Positions 36,046 to 43,243 of a stretch of DNA of 64,000 bases are shown piece after piece; positions within the stretch are counted from its first letter, which is position 1, and each line of letters begins with the position of its first letter. Below the pieces are notes generated by a model. It did not search any database. It saw only the letters and a program-made list of their open reading frames with translations, and was not told the DNA's origin. Origin of the DNA: Bradyrhizobium hipponense (lineage in GTDB: Bacteria; Pseudomonadota; Alphaproteobacteria; Rhizobiales; Xanthobacteraceae); NCBI RefSeq assembly GCF_008123965.1, contig NZ_VSTH01000047.1, forward strand, positions 72,286 through 136,285, in the 5' to 3' direction. A program made the translations under genes and the position numbers.

Positions 36046-38337
36046 GTGCGCCAGATCATACCACCGCATTGGAAGGCCTGGGTCCGGAATTTCTTCCTGG
36101 ACCTCGATGCGCGCATCGACTCCTCGCTGTTCTCCTCGGCCAAGGGCATCCGTGAGCTCTACGAGCGCTACTCGACCTTCATGGACCGCTTCTATGTCGG
36201 GCGGTGGAAGCGCTGGGTGTTCATCGAGCCGCTGTCGGAGGCGGCGACCCTCGGGCTCGGCGGCTTGGTGCTGATGCTTACTCTGGCTATTCCCGCTTTC
36301 CGCGAGACGGCGGATGAGGACTGGCTGAAGAAGTCCGACCTCGCGGTCACCTTCCTCGACCGCTACGGCAACCCGATCGGCAGCCGCGGCATCAAGCACA
36401 ACGACTCGATCCCGCTGGAAGACTTTCCGGACGTGCTGATCAAGGCGACGCTGGCGACCGAAGACCGCCGCTTCTACGAGCATTTCGGCATCGACATCGC
36501 CGGCACCGCGCGCGCCCTCGTCACCAACGCCCAGGCCGGCGGCGTGCGCCAGGGCGGTTCCTCGATCACCCAGCAGCTCGCCAAGAACCTGTTCCTGAGC
36601 AACGAGCGCACCATCGAGCGCAAGGTCAACGAGGCCTTCCTTGCGGTATGGCTGGAATGGCGGCTGACCAAGAACGAGATCCTCAAGCTGTATCTGGACC
36701 GCGCCTATATGGGCGGCGGCACCTTCGGGGTCGACGGCGCGGCGCATTTCTACTTCAACAAGTCCGCACGCGACGTGACCCTGGCGGAAGCCGCGATGCT
36801 CGCCGGCCTGTTCAAGGCGCCGACCAAATACGCGCCCCACATCAACCTGCCCGCCGCCCGCGCCCGCGCCAACGTCGTGCTCGACAACCTCGTCGACGCC
36901 GGCTTCATGACCGAAGGCCAGGTGTTCGGCGCCCGCCGCAACCCGGCCTTCGCCGTCGATCGCCGCGACGAGGCCTCGCCGAACTATTACCTCGACTACG
37001 CCTTCGACGAGATGCGCAAGCTGGTCGACACCTTCCCGAGGTCCTACACCGAACGCGTCTTCGTGGTCCGCCTCGCGATCGACACCAACGTTCAGAAAGC
37101 CGCCGAAGACGCGATCGAGAACCAGCTGCGCCAGTTCGGCCGCGACTATCATGCGACGCAGGCTGCGACCGTGGTGTCCGATCTAGATGGCGGCATCCGT
37201 GCGATGGTCGGCGGCCGCGACTATGGCGCAAGCCAGTTCAATCGCGCCGTCGACGCCTACCGCCAGCCTGGCTCGTCATTCAAGCCCTATGTCTACACTA
37301 CCGCGCTCCTGAACGGTTTCACGCCAAATTCGATCGTGGTCGACGGCCCGGTCTGCATCGGCAATTGGTGCCCGCAGAACTATGGCCATTCCTATTCCGG
37401 CTCGGTGACGCTGACCCAGGCGATCACGCGCTCGATCAACGTCGTGCCGGTGAAGCTGTCGATCGCGATCGGCCAGAAGGAACAGCCGAAGGCGCCGAAC
37501 CCGGCCAAGATCGGCCGGGCCAAGATCGTCGAGGTTGCCCGCCGCTTCGGCCTCAAGGCCCCCCTGCCCGACACGCCGTCGCTGCCGATCGGCTCCGATG
37601 AAGTCACCGTGCTCGAGCACGCGGTGGCCTACGCGACCTTCCCAAACAGGGGCCGCGCCGTGACCCCGCACTCGGTGCTGGAGGTGCGCACCGGCGCCGG
37701 CGACCTCGTCTGGCGCTGGGACCGCGATGGCCCGAAGCCGCGGCAGGCCATTCCGCAGAACATCGCCGCCGACATGGCCGGCATGATGAGCCACGTCGTC
37801 AGCGAAGGCACCGCGCGCCGCGCGGCGCTTGACGGAATTCCGACTGCGGGCAAGACCGGCACGACCAACGCCTATCGCGACGCCTGGTTCGTCGGCTACA
37901 CCGGCAACTTCACCTGCGCGGTCTGGTACGGCAATGACGACTATTCGCCGACCAACCGCATGACGGGCGGCTCGCTGCCGGCGCAGACCTGGCACGACAT
38001 CATGGTCGCCGCCCATCAAGGCGTCGAGGTCAGGGAAATTCCCGGCATCGGCATGGGCCAGAAGCTGCCGCCGCACCCGACAGCAGCGCAGGCCAATGCG
38101 GCGCCGAAGGTGCTGGAGACCAAGCCCGGTCCGCCGCCGGTGCTGACCAAGCGCGGCGCCGATATCCTGGTGCGCGTCGAGAAGCTGCTCGACGATGCGG
38201 CCAAAACCGCGACCAAGTCGTCGGCCGCCGACGACACGACGAAGCCGGGCGGGCCCGCGGCGGCCTCGAGCGCGCTCGCCTTTCCGCAGAACTACGCGGA
38301 AGAGAACGCGAACTCCCCCGCCCCGCGCAAGAACTGA
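36046..38337 (+). CDS. Class A penicillin-binding protein (transglycosylase/transpeptidase)
   Basis: The 763-aa PBP1-type enzyme has one membrane anchor (about residues 68-85), a GT51 glycosyltransferase domain with EDRRFYEHFGID and GGSSITQQLAKN, and a transpeptidase domain with nucleophile S410 in SSFK (S410-K413), a SIN motif and KTGTT. It polymerises and cross-links peptidoglycan on the periplasmic side. The Pro/Ala-rich C-terminal tail is probably unstructured. GTG 36046 is the start giving the full N-terminus. It is followed after 8 bases by the DUF1214 gene. Confidence 0.94.
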   Translation: MRQIIPPHWKAWVRNFFLDLDARIDSSLFSSAKGIRELYERYSTFMDRFYVGRWKRWVFIEPLSEAATLGLGGLVLMLTLAIPAFRETADEDWLKKSDLAVTFLDRYGNPIGSRGIKHNDSIPLEDFPDVLIKATLATEDRRFYEHFGIDIAGTARALVTNAQAGGVRQGGSSITQQLAKNLFLSNERTIERKVNEAFLAVWLEWRLTKNEILKLYLDRAYMGGGTFGVDGAAHFYFNKSARDVTLAEAAMLAGLFKAPTKYAPHINLPAARARANVVLDNLVDAGFMTEGQVFGARRNPAFAVDRRDEASPNYYLDYAFDEMRKLVDTFPRSYTERVFVVRLAIDTNVQKAAEDAIENQLRQFGRDYHATQAATVVSDLDGGIRAMVGGRDYGASQFNRAVDAYRQPGSSFKPYVYTTALLNGFTPNSIVVDGPVCIGNWCPQNYGHSYSGSVTLTQAITRSINVVPVKLSIAIGQKEQPKAPNPAKIGRAKIVEVARRFGLKAPLPDTPSLPIGSDEVTVLEHAVAYATFPNRGRAVTPHSVLEVRTGAGDLVWRWDRDGPKPRQAIPQNIAADMAGMMSHVVSEGTARRAALDGIPTAGKTGTTNAYRDAWFVGYTGNFTCAVWYGNDDYSPTNRMTGGSLPAQTWHDIMVAAHQGVEVREIPGIGMGQKLPPHPTAAQANAAPKVLETKPGPPPVLTKRGADILVRVEKLLDDAAKTATKSSAADDTTKPGGPAAASSALAFPQNYAEENANSPAPRKN

Positions 38338-38345
38338 CGAATCCC

Positions 38346-38924
38346 GTGCGGCTGATCCTCATCACATTGACGGCGTTGCTGCTCGCCACCGTCGTCGGCG
38401 TCGGCGCCACCTGGATGACGACGACGCGCGGTACCGAGATCGGCGCGCTGACGATCGGCCCCTGGAAGGCCCGTCCGCGCACCGGCACCGCCGACGTCGA
38501 TCCCTATTCGCGCGCCACCATCGTGCGCAACGGCGAGCTGCCGATCGGCACTGGCGACGGCGTCGCCTTCACTGCGACCGCCGACGACAAGAGGAAGGCG
38601 CTCGACGGCCGCTGCGATGTCATCGTCTCCGGCGTGACGCCGCCGGCGCGGTTCTGGACGCTGACGCTCTATGACCGCAAGGGACACCTCGTCGCCAATT
38701 CGCTGCAGCGCTACGGCTTCACCAGCCAGGAGATCGTCCGCCAGTCCGACGGCACGTTCGAGATCCGCATCGCTTCGCGCTCGCGCGCCGGCAACTGGCT
38801 GCCGACCGGCGGGATCGAGCGCTACGCCTTGATGCTTCGGCTCTACGACACGCCGGTGGGCGTTGCGACGCGCACCCAGCGCGATGCGCCGATGCCGACG
38901 ATCACGACGGTGGGCTGCTCATGA
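38346..38924 (+). CDS. DUF1214-domain membrane-anchored protein
   Basis: The 192-aa protein has an N-terminal membrane anchor or signal (LILITLTALLLATVVGVGATW) and a DUF1214 domain (PPARFWTLTLYDRKGHLV; NWLPTGGIERYALMLRLYDT). Start is GTG. It overlaps the DUF1254 gene by four bases. DUF1214 and DUF1254 are commonly one protein or adjacent genes. Biochemical role is unknown; probably periplasmic. Confidence 0.88.
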   Translation: MRLILITLTALLLATVVGVGATWMTTTRGTEIGALTIGPWKARPRTGTADVDPYSRATIVRNGELPIGTGDGVAFTATADDKRKALDGRCDVIVSGVTPPARFWTLTLYDRKGHLVANSLQRYGFTSQEIVRQSDGTFEIRIASRSRAGNWLPTGGIERYALMLRLYDTPVGVATRTQRDAPMPTITTVGCS

Positions 38925-39505
38925 TCCGGCTGCTGTTCACCATCGTTGCCGGCATTGTCCTCGGCCTCGTGGTCCATCTCGTCAGCGTGCTGGCGCTGCC
39001 GCGCATCGCGACGCAGGACGCCTATTCGCGGCTGACGCCGATGACCAAGCTCAACGGCGTCACCCAGCTTCCGCTTGCCGATCCCAACACCTCGCCGATG
39101 CCGTTCATGGATCCGGCTTTTGCGCTGGCGATCTGCCGCTACGATCTGTCGGGCGGGCCGATCAAGCTCACCGTGCCCGTCAGCCAGGCCTACACCTCGG
39201 TGTCGTTCTACACCCGCAACGAGATCGCCTATTACGCGATCAACGACCGCTCGGCGGGCAGGAAGGTGATCGAGCTCGACCTGATGACGGAGGCGCAGCA
39301 CGACGAGCTGCCCGAGGACGAAGAAGTCACCGCGGCCGACCGCCTGATCATCGACTCCCCGAGCACCACGGGCCTGATCGTGATGAAAGCGCTCGCCCCC
39401 GAGCCGGGCCTGATGCAGCAGGCGCAAGGCTCGCTGGCGGCCGCGACCTGCGCGCCGCAGACCGAGCCGCCGGCCAAGGCCGAAGCTCCGCGCGGCCGGC
39501 GGTGA
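38921..39505 (+). CDS. DUF1254-domain membrane-anchored protein
   Basis: The 194-aa protein has an N-terminal membrane helix (LLFTIVAGIVLGLVVHLVSV) and a DUF1254 domain (FALAICRYDLSGGPIKLTVP). It is the partner of the DUF1214 gene it overlaps. Its last ~12 codons (PPAKAEAPRGRR) are encoded by a repeat that recurs at 42.9 kb outside any gene, so the C-terminal tail appears to come from insertion of that repeat. Confidence 0.87.
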   Translation: MIRLLFTIVAGIVLGLVVHLVSVLALPRIATQDAYSRLTPMTKLNGVTQLPLADPNTSPMPFMDPAFALAICRYDLSGGPIKLTVPVSQAYTSVSFYTRNEIAYYAINDRSAGRKVIELDLMTEAQHDELPEDEEVTAADRLIIDSPSTTGLIVMKALAPEPGLMQQAQGSLAAATCAPQTEPPAKAEAPRGRR

Positions 39506-39563
39506 TGCGGAACGTTTTGGCGGCCTGAAACAAAAGCTGCAAAACAACCCCATGCACAGTAGC
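39470..39563. repeat. Dispersed repeat, copy A
   Basis: These 94 bases nearly match 42903-42994, including the block AACAAAAGCTGCAAAACAAC and the stretch CCCATGCACAGTAGC. The copy begins inside the DUF1254 gene and runs into the intergenic region. A second shared block (CCTTTGACTCGTCGGGCAAA) follows at about 39628-39672. Confidence 0.85.
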
Positions 39564-39939
39564 CGAGGCATTGGAATCATTCGACTAACGCTGTTCGGTC
39601 GGCGATACAAATCGACTGCGCGCATGCGCCTTTGACTCGTCGGGCAAAACGCTGGCAGAATGGCAACATCGAAAGTTCGTAACACCCGCGCGGAGCAATC
39701 CGCCGCGGGTTTTTTGAGGCCGAGGTTTGAAGGCGCTTCAATGATCGCGGTGAATCAAGAGGCGCGTCTCCCACAGTTCGAAGTTGCCATGGCTTTGCTC
39801 CGCGTGAGCCTGCTGCCGCCGATTCGCCCCGTCTCCTTCTATCGGATGGCCCTCGCCAAGGGTTCGGGTGAGCTTCCAAAGCAAGCGACATCTCTTTCTA
39901 CGGATTTCTACTGACCCGGTTGGTCGAACCACCGGTATG
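39506..39939. other. Intergenic region with repeat and terminator
   Basis: It holds the rest of repeat copy A, its second block (39628-39672) and a strong terminator (39684-39715). The remaining ORFs here look random, and I see no further gene before the convergent HxlR gene. Confidence 0.5.
39684..39715 (+). terminator. Rho-independent terminator
   Basis: The stem ACCCGCG-CGGA, loop GCAA, and TCCG-C-CGCGGGT (39684-39710) is followed by six Ts. It would end transcripts from the PBP-DUF1214-DUF1254 unit or from the repeat region. Confidence 0.8.
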
Positions 39940-40590
39940 TCATGACGACTGAATGATAGACCGGCTGACGCCGGTAGGTTCGTTGGATGTGGCTGAAGCT
40001 TCACTGGCGGTCCTGGTATCATGATCGAGATAATTCACGATGGTCTCGTCAGCGATGTTGCTGCTGGCGGTAGAAGCGCGGGCCCGACAGGCGGCCTCGT
40101 AGGCGGCCTGGAGTTGGTCGGCCACGGACCGCCCGTTTCCTCGCGATCGCTTCGGGGCGCCGAGATGCCGTTCGCGAAGCTCGTCCATGAAAGCCTCCCA
40201 CATGGCTGGGCCGCCGTCGGCGAGGACGCGGGCCCGAATCCCCAGTTCCTCTGTGACGGGCAGGTGCTCCACGCCCCATGCCCCCATTTGGGCGAGGATC
40301 GGGAGTAGCGAGATGCCTTGCTCGGTCAGGCTGTAGATCGCCTTCTGCTTGTGGCTGGGATCGTCAGCCTTGGAAAGAATCCCACGCTCGACCAGGGCCT
40401 TTAGCCGTGCGGCCAGGATGTTGGACGCGATGCCTTCCTCGGATCTCGTGAGCAGCTCGCGGAAGTGCCGGCGGTTCCCGAACATGAAGTCGCGGATGAT
40501 CAGCAGGCTCCAGCGGTCGCCGAGCACCTCGAGCGTCAGATTGATCGGGCAGCCCGACTTGAAATCCTCCCGCACGCCACCTGTCTCCAT
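39940..40590 (-). CDS. HxlR-family transcriptional regulator
   Basis: The 216-aa regulator has an N-terminal HxlR winged helix (GCPINLTLEVLGDRWSLLII, residues ~13-32) including the family cysteine in the GCP motif, which senses electrophiles in several HxlR proteins. An extended C-terminal region follows. It diverges from the epoxide hydrolase gene with an 85-base gap, so it probably controls that gene and itself. Confidence 0.9.
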   Translation of the reverse strand: METGGVREDFKSGCPINLTLEVLGDRWSLLIIRDFMFGNRRHFRELLTRSEEGIASNILAARLKALVERGILSKADDPSHKQKAIYSLTEQGISLLPILAQMGAWGVEHLPVTEELGIRARVLADGGPAMWEAFMDELRERHLGAPKRSRGNGRSVADQLQAAYEAACRARASTASSNIADETIVNYLDHDTRTASEASATSNEPTGVSRSIIQSS

Positions 40591-40675
40591 TTCAAGAGCA
40601 GTTGCATTTTGCTATCAGAACTGTTATCCGTCAAGTGATTGCGAAATGCAACCAGCTCGCCTCCCGGAGAAAGAG

Positions 40676-41950
40676 ATGACGCTGTTCGCTGAACCTCAAT
40701 CGCATCTCAAGCCGCTCGTCATGTCGAGGCGGACCTTTGCGGCAGCCATCGCGGCGGCTGCCGGAGCCGGCCCGCTGCTCCACACGGCGGCCCTGGCGGC
40801 GCCGAGTGCCCTGAAGCCGTTCCGGTTCAACGCACCGCAGGCGGCGCTCGACGATCTCAGAGGACGGCTCGCGCAAACCCGGTGGCCAGAGCGGGAGACG
40901 GTCACGGATTGGACGCAGGGCGTCCCCGAAGCGCAGCTGCGGTCCTGGCTCGACTATTGGCGCAGTAGCTATGACTGGCGGCGGTGCGAATCGCGGCTGA
41001 ACCGGTTCGATCAGTACCGCACCAAGATCGACGGTCTTAACATTCATTTCCTGCATGTCCGGTCGCCACATCCAAACGCGCTGCCCCTGATCATCACCCA
41101 TGGCTGGCCGAGTTCGGTGCTCGACTTCCTGAAGGTCATCGGACCGCTGACGGATCCGGTCGCTCATGGGGGCGGCGCAGGCGACGGGTTCGATGTCATT
41201 ATCCCCTCGCTTCCGGGCTTCGCCTTTTCCGACAAGCCAGCCGGGCCGGGCTGGGACGCCAAGCGCATCGCGCGCGCCTGGGCCACGCTCATGTCGGGGC
41301 TGGACTACCGCCGATACGTCGCTCAGGGCGGCGACTGGGGCGCCTTCGTCACAACGGCCATGGCCCAGCAGCGCGCGCCGGGCCTCGCCGCCATCCATCT
41401 CAATTTCCCGCAAGTCATTCCCGATCAGATTCCGGCCGAACTGCCGTCAGAGGAACGCCGCGCCGTGGAGGGCATGGCGCGGTTCCAGCGGGACGGCTTC
41501 GGCTACTTCACGATGCAATCGACGCGGCCTCAGACCATCGGATATGCGCTCGCGGACTCGCCGGCGGGCTGGGCGGCTTGGCTCTTCGACATCTACCGTG
41601 GCGTGACAGACAACAACGGCGATCCGGAGCAGGCGCTGACGCGCGACGAGATGCTGGACCAGATCAGCCTCTACTGGCTGACCAACACCGCGGCGTCCTC
41701 AGCCCGGCTGTATTTCGAGCAGCGCGCGCTGGGGCCAAGGAATAACGCCGGTGTCGTCGAGCTGCCGGTCGGATGCAGCATCTTCCCGCGCGAGGTCTAT
41801 CGCGCGCCGCGCAGTTGGGCTGAGCGCATGTACCCCAACCTCTTCTATTGGAACGAGCTGGACCGCGGCGGCCACTTCGCCGCGCTCGAACAGCCAGCGC
41901 TCTTTGTTCAGGAGATACGGAACTGCTTTCGCGCCCTGCGCCGGGCATGA
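40676..41950 (+). CDS. Secreted epoxide hydrolase (EHN plus alpha/beta hydrolase)
   Basis: The 424-aa enzyme has a twin-arginine signal (MSRRTFAAAIAAAAGAGPLL), an N-terminal epoxide hydrolase domain (EHN; FRFNAPQAALDDLRGRLAQT) and an alpha/beta-hydrolase core. It shows the oxyanion motif HGWPSS, nucleophile D in QGGDWGAF and catalytic H in RGGHFAALEQP. It opens epoxides to diols, probably in the periplasm. ATG 40676 has GGAG six bases upstream; the longer open frame has no support. It is followed by the NTF2-like gene after 39 bases. Confidence 0.9.
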   Translation: MTLFAEPQSHLKPLVMSRRTFAAAIAAAAGAGPLLHTAALAAPSALKPFRFNAPQAALDDLRGRLAQTRWPERETVTDWTQGVPEAQLRSWLDYWRSSYDWRRCESRLNRFDQYRTKIDGLNIHFLHVRSPHPNALPLIITHGWPSSVLDFLKVIGPLTDPVAHGGGAGDGFDVIIPSLPGFAFSDKPAGPGWDAKRIARAWATLMSGLDYRRYVAQGGDWGAFVTTAMAQQRAPGLAAIHLNFPQVIPDQIPAELPSEERRAVEGMARFQRDGFGYFTMQSTRPQTIGYALADSPAGWAAWLFDIYRGVTDNNGDPEQALTRDEMLDQISLYWLTNTAASSARLYFEQRALGPRNNAGVVELPVGCSIFPREVYRAPRSWAERMYPNLFYWNELDRGGHFAALEQPALFVQEIRNCFRALRRA

Positions 41951-41989
41951 CGCCGTAACCTTTCTCAACCTTCGAAAAGGAGACCTTCA

Positions 41990-42763
41990 ATGACCCAGAC
42001 GTCGAGCTTAGCGGAGGCGGTCCGCCGCTATTACCGCGCCTATGAGACCAAGGACCGCGAGGAAATCGAGGCCCTGCTCAACCCCGACTTCCGGTTCTCA
42101 AGCCCGCTGGATGATCGAATCGACCGGGCGACCTATCTTGAAAGGTGCTGGCCGAACAGCAAACGCACCCGGTCGATCGACATCAAGCGCCTGTGGGAGA
42201 GAGATGGCGAGGTGTTTGTCCACTATGAGCTTACACCGATCACCGGTGACAGCTTTCAGAACACGGAGATCCTCTTCGGTTCAAGCAACCAAATCCGCGA
42301 GGTGTTTGTGTACTTCGGGCGGGGACGCGGCACGGTGGGCGACAATGCCAAAGAATGGGCACCTCGCCAGAAGGACGAATTGGCTGCAATCGCCAAAGCC
42401 TTGTACCAGGCGTTTGCCGATGGCGACCGCGACGCTATCGAACGGCTGATCGCGCCCGACTTCCATTTCACAAGTCCGCGAGACAATCGCATCGATCGAA
42501 CGACCTTCTTCGAACGGTGCTGGCCCAATCACAACTTCATCACTGGGTTCGAATTCGTCCGTGTGCTTCCCGCAGACGATCTCGTGGTGGTCACTTATGA
42601 AGGCCGTTCGAGCAGAGGCTCGGGCTTTCGAAACACGGAGATTCTAACTATCCGGAATGGCCAAATTCATAACACGGAGGTCTACTTCGGATGGTCAATA
42701 CCGCATGAAGCGTCTGAAGGAGCCTTCGTCGACAACGAAATCGCGAAGACAAAACATCCATAG
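41990..42763 (+). CDS. Duplicated NTF2/SnoaL-like protein
   Basis: The 257-aa protein is made of two homologous SnoaL-like domains (about residues 5-115 and 127-238). Both carry the matching stretches FRFSSPLDDRIDRATYLERCWPN-type and FHFTSPRDNRIDRTTFFERC. Such folds bind small hydrophobic molecules. AAGGAGACC precedes the ATG. It probably forms an operon with the epoxide hydrolase, under the HxlR regulator. Catalysis is unknown. Confidence 0.85.
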   Translation: MTQTSSLAEAVRRYYRAYETKDREEIEALLNPDFRFSSPLDDRIDRATYLERCWPNSKRTRSIDIKRLWERDGEVFVHYELTPITGDSFQNTEILFGSSNQIREVFVYFGRGRGTVGDNAKEWAPRQKDELAAIAKALYQAFADGDRDAIERLIAPDFHFTSPRDNRIDRTTFFERCWPNHNFITGFEFVRVLPADDLVVVTYEGRSSRGSGFRNTEILTIRNGQIHNTEVYFGWSIPHEASEGAFVDNEIAKTKHP

Positions 42764-43243
42764 GCCTTCGAGCAATTCAACGCGGAGCTTCTTCATCAGC
42801 GCAGAACAGAGTACCTCGCCGATACGCGGGCGCTTCGGTGTTTCTGATCCGCGCTTCGGGAGAACCCCAGGCCCACACCTCGTCTCTCGATTTCACCGCG
42901 GGCCGGCCAAGGCCGAAGCTCCGCGCGGCCGGTGCTGAGCGGAACGTTTCGCAGGCTGAAACAAAAGCTGCAAAACAACCCCATGCACAGTAGCTAAGTG
43001 CTTGGCAGCCATTCCATTTCGCTTCGTCGCTTCTCGGCAAAGCTGGTTGGACGCAGCCCTCGGCCCGCTCAAGCTCAAACACTCCCGCAGGATTCCATCC
43101 CGATGGTCTCAATCCAAGCGTCCTTTGACTCGTCGGGCAAAACAGGCGCAAAATGCCATCATCGAAGAATTGGCAGTTTGCGCCGCGCTTCGCACGCCGA
43201 GACCGACATCGTCAGGATCGCGAGAACGGCGGCGGTGAAGAGA
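42764..43243. other. Intergenic region carrying repeat copy B
   Basis: These 480 bases hold the second copy of the dispersed repeat (42903-42994) and its second block (43122-43172). I see no gene. It separates the plus-strand epoxide hydrolase pair from the convergent GMC gene. Confidence 0.5.
42903..42994. repeat. Dispersed repeat, copy B
   Basis: It matches copy A (39470-39563) with few changes, in the same orientation, 3.4 kb away. A second conserved block (CCTTTGACTCGTCGGGCAAA) follows at about 43122-43172, as in copy A. It is non-coding here. Confidence 0.85.

Noticed and set aside
39660..39914. 84-codon plus-strand ORF
   Set aside because: It starts in the repeat's second block and runs through the terminator stem; not gene-like.
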